Assembly (NCBI GenBank): GCA_036703315.1 | Contig: DATNPH010000151.1 | Span: 27,738-91,737, forward strand | DNA: 64,000 bases | Direction of reading: 5' to 3' | Source: DATNPH01 sp036703315 | GTDB lineage: Bacteria > Cyanobacteriota > Cyanobacteriia > Cyanobacteriales > Coleofasciculaceae | Shown: positions 8,320-18,106 of the stretch, piece by piece | How positions within the stretch are numbered: position 1 is the stretch's first letter | Layout: each line of letters opens with the position of its first letter | The notes under the pieces: generated by a model | Told to the model about the DNA's origin: nothing | The model's database searches: none | Seen by the model: the letters and a program-made list of their open reading frames with translations, nothing else | Position numbers and translations under genes: made by a program

Positions 8320-11300
8320 CTATTTATCTGTGCTTGTCGGATTGGTTATGGGCGTGTTTGATTGCCCGCCTGGGGCGTCAGGCTTCTCGTCCGTTGAAGC
8401 AGGCGATGAAGGCGATCGTTCTGGTACATCTGGGCCAGAAGGGGAAGAAGGAGAGGTAACCTCTGAAGCAACCGGTTTCACACGCGTTTCCTGCTGCTGA
8501 GGTGGCACAACTCTTTGCCGCCCAAAGCCACCAAAAAGTTCGTTTACCTTGAAAGTCACACTCAGGTAGGGACCATCCTTTGAGCGATATCCCGTAAAAT
8601 CTCGGTCATCGACACTACCAAAGCTGTAGCCAACCCCAATCCGCAAATCGGGTGTTAGGTAATAACCCGCTTCCACAGCCACACCCACTTCACTCGGGCC
8701 AGGCGCAGACTGACCAATCCAGCGTCCTTCAACAGCCAAGTCCATTCGATATCCCAGTCGGTAACTAGCACGTAGTTGCGATAGAAAGACAGTGGCAGAG
8801 TTATTAAAATTAAGGGCTGAATAGGTGGTGGCATTGCGAAGTGCTCCCTTGCCGTAGAATTCCCAACGCCAACTGGGGGCATAAATGGCTTCAGCGGCGA
8901 ACACATGTTCCTCTGAACCCGTACCCGTACCTTCAAGCAAGGTTAGGGGAGTTGTGGAGGGATTGAGGCGGTACTCGTAGCGCAACAGGGCATTCCATTG
9001 ATCGCTATCTGGGTCACGATAAGCTAGTCCTACCCTCAGTGTGGAACTATTTCCTAGTCCGAGCACTCCTTGGTTTGCGAAGTTAGCCTGTTCATAACGA
9101 GCGAGAGCTGTAAGCGCAGGTGAGAGTTTACCAGCAGCGGCAGCTGTAATGACAGTGTTGTCGTTTCCAGAGCCTGTGCGATGCTCCACGCGACCAGATG
9201 CTTTGAAATCTGGACTATCGGTATATTCAAACCCGACATTAAAAACGTCTCCGCCTAAGAGGGCTAACGAGTAAGCACTTTGACCAAAGGCAAAGGGTTG
9301 GAGATACCTGGGTCCTGCCGCTGTGGGAATCGAACTATTACTGAAGGTGTGTTCGTAGCCCAGGTTTATCCTCAATCCAGGGGTAACCACCCAACGATGA
9401 TTCAGTCCAACTGCCCCCTGACCCGTAACGGTATTAAAGCCACTAATCACTGAGTATCGACCGGTCAGGGACGTATTTTCCCCTAACTTGTGCTCCAGAA
9501 TTGTGTCTAGGCTGGTGATTGAGTCACTACCCAAAAGCCCGCCATCAAAAAACTGGTGAGCTAGTCGTACCGTGACGCCGGGATACACGCCCCAATCCAG
9601 CCCAACAGTAGTGCGATTGGGATAGAGTGGGTCATTACCGCTGAGGTTTAGTTCGTTTTGTGCCCGGAACGTCAGGCTTTCACTTAAGGGGAAGCCCAGT
9701 CGAGAAACCAGCTGGCTAGCATCGCCGCTGAAAGCATTGCTAACCCGGTCATCGCGGGAACGATTGACATAATCAACGGCGAGAGTAGCTGCCCCGATTT
9801 GTTGTTGGATACCAGCGTTGATGGTGGTCAGAGAGTTATTAACAGCGCTACCGGGTGGGGCTTCAGGTAATGGGTTAAATAGATCAAATGGGGTCAAGGG
9901 GCGTAGGGCTGAGGCAATCCCGAAATTGACTTCGTGATCGTACCCAGCTCGTAAGCGGGTGGATGAACCCAATTGATAGGAGAGTCCTCCTCCGTATCGG
10001 GTCTGTCCAGGCACATAACTGGTGGTCGCATTATTGGTAAAGTTTTCTTCTACCGAGCGGTAGTAGGCAAGGGCTTCCAGACCTCGAATCGGGATGGCAT
10101 TAAATTCAACCCGATAAGCCGAACCCGTGACTCCACCCAAAAACAGAGAATTATCAAAGGAGTGGGCATATTCTCCGATCAGGTGACCGCTTTGACCTAA
10201 GGCTACCCGGAAATCTGCGCCATACAGTTCAAAGTCCTGTATCCCTTGGTCTTGTCGAAGGTAAGTGGCGGCAATCCAGCTTTCGGCGTCGAAATTCTGA
10301 GACAAGTTGTATTGCAACCGCCCTGCATAAAGATTTGTGTCACCACCTCCCCTCGTATCGTATTGGTAGGTGATTACAATCTTCCGCACCAGCAAGGTTG
10401 AACCGCCGATGACTTGACCCGTCGGGTTTGTAAAGAAGCCAAATTCTGTGGCGAGAACGGGACGCCGAAACATGATACTGCCTCGGTCGTAGTCAATCTC
10501 GTAATCCTTGCCGCGACTGAGAAGTTTGCGCTCAATGACTGTTCCTGGGCGATCGCTTTCTTCCGTTTCGATGAAAATGTTTTCACTACCCCCGATCACC
10601 AGGCGTCGAGAGAGGAAGTAATAGCCACTCGTCCCGTTGGGAGCGATCGTATCTCGTTGGAAACCTTGGATATCACGGCTATACAAGGCAGTGAGCTGAA
10701 GATTACCAATGTTGTAATTGCCCTTAAATCCGTGCAGTTGGCGCGTTGTTGCCGTAAACAGCTGGGACACCCTGGCAAATTCCTGGGTGTTGTAATCTCC
10801 CCACATGGCATAGTCAGGTTCTGCTCCAAGCACTGGCGAAGTGCGTTCAAATCGGAGAAAGACGCTATCAGTGGAGGGAGTTAGATAATCGACCGTGGAG
10901 CTATCGCCATAAACAGGATATTGCTGCTCACAAAACTGTGGACCTCGGAACAAACGAGTTGTACCTTCACAGGTTTCGTTGAGGTTGCGATCGCTATTGT
11001 AAGCACCTGTGAACAACCACTCCCCAATTCGTCCTGTGGCGAAAATAGCACCGCTTAGATTAGCTTCGGTACCATCGTTAATGGTGTCAGGGTCGAGAAA
11101 GTCACTTCGACGACCCCAGAAGTTAGTCCCGGCTGCACCAATTCGGAAGTTGATAGAACCCGTTACCAAGGACGGTCGCAAGTTGGTAATAAACTCTACC
11201 TGGGTGTAAGCCTCAATGGGAGAATCCTTAGGAGCGAGGTATTGAGCATCCGGGATTGGGAATTCCCTCGTTTCCTGCCTCCTGTCGTCTGTTTTGGGTT

Positions 11301-12615
11301 TCGTATTGTCTACAGCAGCACGTATACGGACTTTCTGCGCTTCCAAACCGGATTGCAATTGAGCCGTGAATTGTCCTCCTCGTGCCATGACTTGGAATCC
11401 CGCTTGGTCTTTGTCCAAGTCAGCACCGACAAACTTACCCGAGCTAGCGGTCAAGGTGACAACGGCATCTTTCGTGATTAATTGACCATTTTCATCAACA
11501 ATTTGTCCAGAGAAGGCAAGGACAGACCGTCCATCAGCTGGCACGCGGGGGTTCCCAACCGGAGAAATTTCTATCTGGGCAGTTGTGTCTTTAACAGTCA
11601 GTTGAACGCTAACAGGTGTCCCATTGCCAGCTTGAACTGTAAGGGTATTCTCTCCTTTGTCCAGAGGGATGTTGTACCAAACCTGGGTAACGAGATTTTG
11701 GGTTGCATCTCGCTGCTGATCGGTGACAATCGAGGGGTCGAGAGGTTTTTGGTTGACTCTGACCTGGATTTGAGCATCCCGATTGTACTGAACAGCCAGA
11801 TTAGTAGAGCGTGACGCTACTACACCACTTTGGGGGGTGAGGATTCGCACCTCGTTAGCAGCCAGAGTAGCCCCGGAGGGAGTTGAAGGGGCATTGTTTT
11901 GAGATACAGTTCCTGTGGGGGGGTTAGGGGGCTTGGGGACACTGAGAGGTTGAGAGTTCTTGGCGTCAGTGTTAGACAGTTGAACAGGAGAATTCACAAT
12001 CCAAACAAGTTGAGAATTCAGGAGTGGGTCTTTTGCTCCCTCCACAGAGTTGGAGGAACGAGATTCACTAGGGGTTCTAATTTCTCTAACTTCTTGCTGT
12101 ACAGAGTCTTCTGACTTCTGAGGGCTTTGAACCTCAGCCTGCTGGCGAGGGGCAAAAGAGTCTGCTAGGTTGCTCAGAGGGATTGAGTTACCTGTGATTT
12201 TTCCAGCGGCATCTAAGTTAGCTGTGGGACTGGCATCCTTGCCTATCGTTATTGATGAAGGATGACTTGGAGATTTCTCCGTATCTAGTTCCGGTTGTTG
12301 TCCTATTAGGCTTTTGTCCAGCGATCGCGTTAGCTCAGCGGAACCTAATCCAACGATGCTGCGCAGTGCTTTTCGACTTACATCATCAGTATCACCATAA
12401 TCTGTCACCGCATCACCCTGTTTTGGATAGGGTTGTTCTGGCAGTTCCTCTGCGTTAGCAGTCGGTAGAATGCCGATCATCCCCAACACGCTTGTGACTA
12501 ACCCAACAGTGATAACGGGAAACCAGCCATTGGACAGCAAATAGTAAAAAGCAAGATTCTTCGGGCGGTCAAACTTTCGATTTTTGCTTATTGCCTGTTC
12601 ATGAGTCTTCTTCAT
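8320..12615 (-). CDS. Very large outer-membrane beta-barrel protein with Ig-like N-terminal domains
   Basis: 1431 residues. A basic start and hydrophobic segment (about 24-52, ending TANAEE) suggest export. Residues 55-250 are low-complexity Ser/Pro/Gln-rich. About 250-460 holds Ig-like, invasin/Big-type domains (VRILTPQSGVVASRSTN, PADGRSVLAFSGQIVDENG, VTLTASSGKFVG). About 480-1365 alternates aromatic and glycine-rich strands (LQLTALYSRDIQG, AGYDHEVNFG, IGVGYSFGS), as expected of a long outer-membrane barrel resembling TonB-receptor-type barrels. I see no clear TonB box or plug. The last 60 residues are a Pro/Ser/Asp-rich tail, unusual after a barrel. The ATG overlaps the stop of the upstream gene (ATGA), so the two are translationally coupled. 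Possibly a secretion or anchoring pore for the DUF11 proteins; that role is inference. Confidence 0.8.
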   Translation of the reverse strand: MKKTHEQAISKNRKFDRPKNLAFYYLLSNGWFPVITVGLVTSVLGMIGILPTANAEELPEQPYPKQGDAVTDYGDTDDVSRKALRSIVGLGSAELTRSLDKSLIGQQPELDTEKSPSHPSSITIGKDASPTANLDAAGKITGNSIPLSNLADSFAPRQQAEVQSPQKSEDSVQQEVREIRTPSESRSSNSVEGAKDPLLNSQLVWIVNSPVQLSNTDAKNSQPLSVPKPPNPPTGTVSQNNAPSTPSGATLAANEVRILTPQSGVVASRSTNLAVQYNRDAQIQVRVNQKPLDPSIVTDQQRDATQNLVTQVWYNIPLDKGENTLTVQAGNGTPVSVQLTVKDTTAQIEISPVGNPRVPADGRSVLAFSGQIVDENGQLITKDAVVTLTASSGKFVGADLDKDQAGFQVMARGGQFTAQLQSGLEAQKVRIRAAVDNTKPKTDDRRQETREFPIPDAQYLAPKDSPIEAYTQVEFITNLRPSLVTGSINFRIGAAGTNFWGRRSDFLDPDTINDGTEANLSGAIFATGRIGEWLFTGAYNSDRNLNETCEGTTRLFRGPQFCEQQYPVYGDSSTVDYLTPSTDSVFLRFERTSPVLGAEPDYAMWGDYNTQEFARVSQLFTATTRQLHGFKGNYNIGNLQLTALYSRDIQGFQRDTIAPNGTSGYYFLSRRLVIGGSENIFIETEESDRPGTVIERKLLSRGKDYEIDYDRGSIMFRRPVLATEFGFFTNPTGQVIGGSTLLVRKIVITYQYDTRGGGDTNLYAGRLQYNLSQNFDAESWIAATYLRQDQGIQDFELYGADFRVALGQSGHLIGEYAHSFDNSLFLGGVTGSAYRVEFNAIPIRGLEALAYYRSVEENFTNNATTSYVPGQTRYGGGLSYQLGSSTRLRAGYDHEVNFGIASALRPLTPFDLFNPLPEAPPGSAVNNSLTTINAGIQQQIGAATLAVDYVNRSRDDRVSNAFSGDASQLVSRLGFPLSESLTFRAQNELNLSGNDPLYPNRTTVGLDWGVYPGVTVRLAHQFFDGGLLGSDSITSLDTILEHKLGENTSLTGRYSVISGFNTVTGQGAVGLNHRWVVTPGLRINLGYEHTFSNSSIPTAAGPRYLQPFAFGQSAYSLALLGGDVFNVGFEYTDSPDFKASGRVEHRTGSGNDNTVITAAAAGKLSPALTALARYEQANFANQGVLGLGNSSTLRVGLAYRDPDSDQWNALLRYEYRLNPSTTPLTLLEGTGTGSEEHVFAAEAIYAPSWRWEFYGKGALRNATTYSALNFNNSATVFLSQLRASYRLGYRMDLAVEGRWIGQSAPGPSEVGVAVEAGYYLTPDLRIGVGYSFGSVDDRDFTGYRSKDGPYLSVTFKVNELFGGFGRQRVVPPQQQETRVKPVASEVTSPSSPSGPDVPERSPSSPASTDEKPDAPGGQSNTPITNPTSTDK

Positions 12616-13526
12616 CGCTGCTCCTCCCCATAGGCAGGCGTCACGGCAAAATTCAATCGAGCCATTCCTCCTGGTTCAAGTCGTACTAAGCGAGATTGGC
12701 TATTGCTTTCGATAAAGCGGCGGTTCGGAGCCAAGGAGTATCCTGGCAAACTGCTTAAGTCCAGCGCGGCGGTACGATTGCCAGAGATCACGTTGGCTAA
12801 AGAGAACAATCCATTTGGATCGGTGGTAATGCGGTTGCCATCGTCCATGTAGACTACGGCATTCGGTACTCCAGGCTCTCCAGGTTGCTGCTGACCATCA
12901 AAGTTTTTATCAACAAACACCCGTCCAACTAGCGTGCCGCAATCGGATAAGATTCCGGGTCGAATCCGCAGTTGAAAGGTGGCAATGTTACTTCGAGGTT
13001 CCTGAGCCACATTTCTGCCGTCACCTCGGACAGCATCTGAGGTCACCACGACGGCATAAACAATATTCAGCGTTTGTTTAGGCGCTAGTGACGGGTATGT
13101 GAATGTTACCGTTCGGTTTGAGACTATGGCTGGGGGAAACGTTACGGGCGTTGTCGTGGTTCCTTCGGTGATAGAGCCTTGCAGTGACTGCGGTAAAAAT
13201 CGCACACCTATCGGTAGCGTGTCTGTCACCGTAACGTTCGTCGCGATCGCGGTACCTGTGTTTCTCAGTGCCAACCGATAAATTACGGTATCGCCAGGTT
13301 CAGCTGCTGCACGGTCCGCTGTTTTGACTAACTCAAGAATGGCTTGACCAGCTGTCAGCGTAGTCGGATTGGAATTAACAGGGGTTGGGAGATTGTCACC
13401 CGACGCCGAAGCTGTATTTCTGATTTCATTGGCGGTAACGTGGGACGACCCTGTGAAGGAGAAAGTGGTAAGAAGAACAGTTAGGAGCGCCACATAGCGC
13501 TCCAACTGCTGTGTTGGAGATTTCAT
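12612..13526 (-). CDS. Exported DUF11/SdrD-B-like domain protein, first gene of surface operon
   Basis: 304 residues. A signal peptide covers about 1-33 (LLTVLLTTFSFTGSSHVTA). A DUF11 domain follows at about 60-190 (GDTVIYRLALRNTGTAIATNVTVTDTLPIGVRFLP). A SdrD-B/carboxypeptidase-regulatory-like domain covers about 195-300 (GRVFVDKNFDGQQQPGEPGVPNAVVYMDDG, with acidic residues placed as in Ca-binding B-repeats). No LPXTG or membrane anchor is visible. The stop codon overlaps the start of the barrel gene by four bases, which argues that the two products are made in proportion and work together. It is the promoter-proximal gene of the leftward operon. Confidence 0.85.
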   Translation of the reverse strand: MKSPTQQLERYVALLTVLLTTFSFTGSSHVTANEIRNTASASGDNLPTPVNSNPTTLTAGQAILELVKTADRAAAEPGDTVIYRLALRNTGTAIATNVTVTDTLPIGVRFLPQSLQGSITEGTTTTPVTFPPAIVSNRTVTFTYPSLAPKQTLNIVYAVVVTSDAVRGDGRNVAQEPRSNIATFQLRIRPGILSDCGTLVGRVFVDKNFDGQQQPGEPGVPNAVVYMDDGNRITTDPNGLFSLANVISGNRTAALDLSSLPGYSLAPNRRFIESNSQSRLVRLEPGGMARLNFAVTPAYGEEQR

Positions 13527-14283
13527 CAGAAGGTAGAATCCTAGAACGCAACCTGGTTTCTAGATACTTATGAAAAAAAGTTTGTTTTCCGTAGATACCC
13601 TGATCAGCTTTTTAAGTAGATTCCCTGTTGCACAAGATGGGATATTAGCATATGTCCCTCAGTAGATCTAAGGTATTAAACTATTTCTGTAAAAAAAATA
13701 AGCAATTAATCTCCTTGTGTCAAAAAAATCACAACTTCCGCCTGAATCTATTGACTTTAAAGAAAAAAAAGAGTATGCGAACACAACTAAATTTTCAAAA
13801 CTACCGATTATTTAGTAGTGCTGAGAAGTTGCTGGTGGCATCAGGTTGGAAGTATGATTATTGACCTAGGTATATCTAGGTATATCAGTGTTTACTCGTT
13901 ACATCCGCATCCAATCTTCCCTGGTGGAGAACAGGGTTGCGTGATACAGGAGGAATGTACAAAATTTCCTACTGCCGTTCACTGATTAAAATTGGAAAAA
14001 ACAACTCTCTTTTAACCTCTAATCTAGATAATTGACTAGACAAATTTAATAGAGTGAACTAATAACAATTACTTCTGTTCAATAGGAAGCCAAATAAATT
14101 GAGAAGGCGGCTGTTGTGAATTCCTGGATAACAGGCTAACTCGTTTTGGCTGCTTGAGTGCATACATCTTAGCAAGGCATGGAAAACATCCCCCATTGGA
14201 GTAATTGCTATTTCCTCTCCTAGGGATGAGGGTAAGAGACGCAAATCATAAGAAAACTTAATAAAGTAGTATATGATACAAAA
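13527..14283. other. Divergent spacer between surface operon and EamA transporter
   Basis: AT-rich spacer that should carry promoters for the leftward operon and the rightward transporter. The only clear structure is a perfect 10-bp tandem repeat, CTAGGTATAT twice, at 13866-13885. A 70-codon plus-strand frame at 13652-13864 is Lys/Asn-rich, has no ribosome-binding site and I do not accept it as a gene. Confidence 0.5.
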
Positions 14284-15342
14284 ATGGCGCATCCGATTCA
14301 GCTACCAGAACGCTCATTGGGCGGGACACCCACGCCCGCTACTATAACCTCGCTTTGTCTTGCTCTGCTCTCGATTGCTTCTGCCGCAATTTTCATCAAA
14401 TTCAGCGAACAGGAAATTAGTCCCTACGCTACAGCCTTTAACCGTTTTTGGATTACCACAGTCATTTTGGGATTGTGGAGCGGTTTGAAGGCAGTACGCC
14501 GACAACAGGAGAACAGCGAAACCCCCCAATCATCCCCTTATACAGGAGCGATGATCGGACAGTTATTTCTGGTAGGCCTGTTTTTAGCCGGCGACTTGAT
14601 TCTGTGGGCCTGGTCACTGACACAAACTAGCGTGGCTAATGCAACGTTACTGGCAAACCTGACGCCAGTATTCTCCTGTCTAAGTGGATGGTTGTTCTTG
14701 CGCAGACGCTTCGATCAGCAATTTCTGTTGGGCATGGTCATTGCGATCGCTGCCATTTTTGCAATTGGATTTAATGATTGTCAAATTGCTAGTGGCAAAT
14801 TCCTTGGAGATATGGCTGCTTTAATGGCTGCTGTGTGTTTCAGCATCTATCTGTCGGTACTGGAACGACTCCAAATTCACTTAGGGGTTACAAGAATTGT
14901 GTTGTGGAGTTCAGCGATCGCTACACTAATATCCTTGCCGATTGTACTGATTGATTCAGGTCAAGTGTTTCCGACCTCCTGGCAGGGATGGCTCACAGTT
15001 ATTTCTCTAGCTGGTGTTTGTCAAATCCTGGGACAGGGAATGCTCGTACACTCTCTCGACCAGTTGTCATCAGAATTCGTGGCTTTATTCCTGCTTTTAG
15101 AGCCTATACTGGCTGGAGTTGGAGCTTGGGTATTGTTTTCAGAACAATTGGGTTTGTTGAATCTAGTTGCGTTTGCGATCGCGTTGGTAGGCGTATACCT
15201 TTCTCTATCCAGTCCATCTGCACTTAGAGATCAAGCAATTCAACCAAGTTTGCCAATGTTGCAGGTAGAAACTGACCCGAAAAATCGAGAGCCAGAAGTG
15301 GTCAAGGCTGTACTCAGCAGTTGTGTTGCCAAAAATGCTTGA
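14284..15342 (+). CDS. EamA/DMT-family membrane transporter
   Basis: 352 residues with about ten hydrophobic helices in two halves, as expected for the drug/metabolite transporter superfamily. The first EamA half covers about 22-165 (SLCLALLSIASAAIFIKFSE, NATLLANLTPVFSCLSGWLFLRRRF). The second covers about 175-315 (EFVALFLLLEPILAGVGAWVLFSEQL). The motif with Pro in 'LLEPILAG' near the end is typical. Members export amino acids or other small metabolites; the substrate cannot be read from sequence. The C-terminal 40 residues are soluble. The ATG at 14284 has no strong Shine-Dalgarno. It is a single gene, divergent from the surface operon. Confidence 0.88.
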   Translation: MAHPIQLPERSLGGTPTPATITSLCLALLSIASAAIFIKFSEQEISPYATAFNRFWITTVILGLWSGLKAVRRQQENSETPQSSPYTGAMIGQLFLVGLFLAGDLILWAWSLTQTSVANATLLANLTPVFSCLSGWLFLRRRFDQQFLLGMVIAIAAIFAIGFNDCQIASGKFLGDMAALMAAVCFSIYLSVLERLQIHLGVTRIVLWSSAIATLISLPIVLIDSGQVFPTSWQGWLTVISLAGVCQILGQGMLVHSLDQLSSEFVALFLLLEPILAGVGAWVLFSEQLGLLNLVAFAIALVGVYLSLSSPSALRDQAIQPSLPMLQVETDPKNREPEVVKAVLSSCVAKNA

Positions 15343-15775
15343 GAACAAATTCGTCCAGTCCACAGGAGATTGGGGACTGCCCCAATGCGTGATTAGGGTT
15401 GAGCGCAGTCCGGTGATTTGCGATCGCTCCATACCATCCCGAATTGGTAAGACCAGGCGAACTTCAGAATACAACGGAACACAAACCCCACACAAAATAA
15501 ATAAGAGAGCCACATTTGTAACTCTCTCAATCATCAGGGTGCATCTACTTGTCTTATTATGGCGTTTAGGGACGAGGGGTGTCACCCCCTATTTGATAAA
15601 GAGTTGATGAAGTGCGAGCGGGTTGCAGCCTCTGAGGCTTGATATTTACACTTCATCGACAGGATGCATCAGTTGAACTCGGACTTTATCTTTTCATTTG
15701 CTTAGGGCGATAAAAGAGGATGTTGGAGTTTCAACTAGCGGCACTGTTTGGCGTAAATTGGTGCTAGCGCTCAGC
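15343..15775. other. Spacer between convergent transporter genes
   Basis: No gene seen. Short inverted repeats occur at 15504-15527 (AGAGAG/CTCTCT) and 15576-15588 (GGGGTG/CACCCC), neither followed by a T-tract. Either could aid termination of the two convergent genes. Confidence 0.4.
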
Positions 15776-16732
15776 TCAGCTAAACCAAGCCAGCCATAGA
15801 GGCAGAGCTAGCAACAGCCCCACTAAAGTCAGGGTAATACTGCTGGTGAGCAACTCTCGGTCTAAGTCATACACCTCAGCTAAAATCAGTGTTGCCAGTC
15901 CTGTAGGGACTCCTGACATTAGTACCAGTACTAGGCGCGGCTCACCCGTTATTCCAAGACAGGTAGCAGTTAATCCCACACATCCGGGGACGACTAAAAT
16001 TTTTAATGCTGCCGGAATCAGGGCAATTTCCAAACTTGACCAGCCTTTGATGGAGCCGAGTCTCAGACCAAGGAGCAACAAAGCACTCGCAAAGACAACC
16101 CAATTCATTGCAGACAATCCTGAGGAGACAATTAAAGGTAACTCCATATCTTGGGTAACTAAGCCAAGAAGGAAAGCCCACTGGCTAGGAACCGTCAGAA
16201 CATCCCGCAACGGAACCCACCAAGGATGTTGTTTTCCACTTTGCCCAAAATGGCTAGCAATAAGGACAGCCAAACTGTAACTGATGGTATTAGAAACGTT
16301 ATAGAGAACCGCCCAATTCCAATAAAGCGGATCGATGAGCACTTCTGCTAACGTCATGCCGATAAAGCCTGTATTACCGAGCATGGCAGCTATGATAAAG
16401 CTGGCTTTTCGCGATCGCTCAAGGGCGCTTGACTGAGCTAGTGGTAGCACTTCTGCATTCTGGCGAAAGAACTTTTGCCATGCCCACCAGCTGATTAGTG
16501 CCAAGCCTATACTTAGCACAGACGCTTCCACAACTATCAAGGGAATCAGTCTTGTTTCGGAGTACAGTTGTGTCCGACGCCCGAATATCAACGATTGCAC
16601 TGGAACCCCAACCCAGTAGAGCGCACGACCGAGCCTTGTAGAGAAAGAAGCTGGGATAAACCGAAACAGCAGGATTCCTAAACCTATCCAGGTTAGTAGA
16701 GGAGTATAAGCTTGGAATAGCGAGTCAACCAT
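15776..16732 (-). CDS. AEC (auxin efflux carrier) family permease
   Basis: 318 residues, almost entirely hydrophobic, with about ten helices. The start WIGLGILLFRFIPASF and a central GNTGFIGMTLAEVLI segment are characteristic of the auxin efflux carrier/malate permease family (compare the GNtgfiGlPl motif). Near the C-terminus, VLVLMSGVPTGLATLILAEVYDLDRELLTSSI matches the family's conserved 'P-ATLILAeqY' region. Bacterial members move carboxylates or other small metabolites; the substrate here is unknown. ATG start, convergent with the EamA gene. Confidence 0.88.
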   Translation of the reverse strand: MVDSLFQAYTPLLTWIGLGILLFRFIPASFSTRLGRALYWVGVPVQSLIFGRRTQLYSETRLIPLIVVEASVLSIGLALISWWAWQKFFRQNAEVLPLAQSSALERSRKASFIIAAMLGNTGFIGMTLAEVLIDPLYWNWAVLYNVSNTISYSLAVLIASHFGQSGKQHPWWVPLRDVLTVPSQWAFLLGLVTQDMELPLIVSSGLSAMNWVVFASALLLLGLRLGSIKGWSSLEIALIPAALKILVVPGCVGLTATCLGITGEPRLVLVLMSGVPTGLATLILAEVYDLDRELLTSSITLTLVGLLLALPLWLAWFS

Positions 16733-17510
16733 AGCGAAACATTACCCCCACGCTTAGCTAGGGAGAAACTGTGGCTTTTTGATAGGGGAATGCTCAGGTT
16801 AAATGTCCGAAGTCACAATCTGCGGTTTTACGGTTGAGAGCCTTGCCAAGGCAGCAAACTCTTGTCAGGGCGCATCTAACCCACAGCGATCGCACCAATT
16901 TCAGACTGAAAGGATATACGCGCCCCAGCAGTTCGGGGCTGCATTATGCATGGCACAGGAGTACCCAAGCGCAACGCTAACAGCTATTGACTTGCTTACT
17001 TTTTCTCTCCACTAATAATCCATACGCAGGCAGCTTCTACAATTGCCCGTCAGGATGATTAAGTTAATGAGAAGGAAAACTAAAAGAAGCTTTCTCTAGA
17101 ATATTTATACGCCGCCGCCTGCGACAGGTTTTTCACCTAATCATTTTTTTCTATCTAATTATTATTATAACGCTTTCTGTTTGTCTCAGCGTAGTGTTAA
17201 ATTAGAGCGAATTTTTAAAGTGAACACACCTACTCTAGTCACTCAATAAGCGCTTTCCTGATCAGACACAGCCAGAGCGATCGCTCACTCCTCCCTGATA
17301 GAGGACATGAAAAAGTAGAAAGGCTTTCCTCAGGAGACTCCCCTGGAACCGACTCAACATAATCTAGCAGATACCATACCTCTTTAGATGCAGTTAGTCT
17401 CCTTCTTGAGCAAGAAACCCAGTGATCTACGTTTCTCGCTACGGGCGGATTACGATTCATTTGTGAATTGATAAATTAGGCATACAACAGTGAGGAGAAA
17501 ACTTTTAAAC
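16733..17510. other. Long spacer without a convincing gene
   Basis: Frames of 70 and 73 codons exist (16803-17015 plus, 17239-17460 minus) but neither has a ribosome-binding site or recognisable motif. Short hairpins such as GCCTTGCCAAGGC and GCCCC...GGGGC occur between 16830 and 16945. The promoter of the small gene at 17511 should lie near the right end. Confidence 0.4.
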
Positions 17511-17798
17511 ATGAAATTTTCAAAAATATCCAAATTTCTTGGTGCTGGAGTTATAGCTGTCAGCGTTGCTACTGTTCCGTTCAATCTACCTGCTTCCGCT
17601 CAGACCAATACAGCTCCTGATACAACCACCACTACCACTCAGCAAGGTGTTGATAACACTAACTCCGATAAGGATTTTGATTGGGGTTGGCTAGGCTTAC
17701 TTGGCTTGGCTGGTTTAGCGGGTCTTGCTGGTCGTAAGCGTCATGATGAAGTTCATTCTAACGACCCTGAGCGAGTTCGTTCTACTACTTATCGCTAA
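17511..17798 (+). CDS. WGxxGxxG-type small exported protein
   Basis: About 95 residues. A signal peptide (MKFSKISKFLGAG ... NLPASAQ) is followed by a Thr-rich acidic linker and then DFDWGWLGLLGLAGLAGLAGRKR. That last segment is the WGxxGxxG motif with glycine-rich hydrophobic stretch and basic end, resembling a C-terminal sorting or membrane segment. The family is common in cyanobacteria and has no established function that I know. I prefer the ATG at 17511 because it begins a normal signal peptide. An in-frame GTG at 17490 is an alternative; the GAGGAG at 17492-17497 is rather far from the ATG. The gene is followed by two hairpins. Confidence 0.78.
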   Translation: MKFSKISKFLGAGVIAVSVATVPFNLPASAQTNTAPDTTTTTTQQGVDNTNSDKDFDWGWLGLLGLAGLAGLAGRKRHDEVHSNDPERVRSTTYR

Positions 17799-17820
17799 CA
17801 AGCCAACAGCTGCTTGTTAG
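17795..17820 (+). repeat. Hairpin at the stop of the WGxxGxxG gene
   Basis: CTAACAAGC (17795-17803, containing the TAA stop) pairs perfectly with GCTTGTTAG (17812-17820) around an 8-nt loop. No T-tract follows; it may protect the mRNA end. Confidence 0.55.
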
Positions 17821-17862
17821 GCTTTCAAGCCAGATTAAGATAGTAAATTCTTTTAATAAGTT

Positions 17863-17902
17863 ATAAATAATGGTGGACGTTTGCACGTCCACCATTATTT
17901 AT
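17863..17902. terminator. Strong hairpin terminator after the WGxxGxxG gene
   Basis: ATAAATAATGGTGGACGT at 17863-17880 pairs perfectly over 18 bp with 17885-17902 around a TTGC loop. The outer stem is A/T-only, so on either strand the GC-rich core is followed by a T-rich arm. This suits a bidirectional intrinsic terminator. Confidence 0.75.
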
Positions 17903-18106
17903 AGATTTGGAAGCAAAGAAACGATTAGGAGATTCTTTTAGTAAGGAGAACCACGGTAAAAATTGTACCAGAGATACTCCGCCTGGCACTGAGTAAATCT
18001 ACCTCTTACGGCGTTAACCAAATAATTCTTAAGAAAGGGGTTTAGTCGCTATTTTTTTAAGAAGATATACCTATTAAGCCAAATTATTGTGTTGTTTTTA
18101 AAGAAA
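17903..18106. other. Spacer upstream of small protein gene
   Basis: Together with the hairpin zone before it, more than 300 bp lie between the two small genes. No gene is visible. The promoter for the gene at 18107 presumably lies in the A/T-rich right half. Confidence 0.3.

Noticed and set aside
13652..13864. 70-codon plus-strand frame
   Set aside because: Lys/Asn-rich composition of AT-rich spacer, no ribosome-binding site and no motif.
16803..17015. 70-codon plus-strand frame in a long spacer
   Set aside because: No ribosome-binding site, no recognisable domain and atypical codon use.
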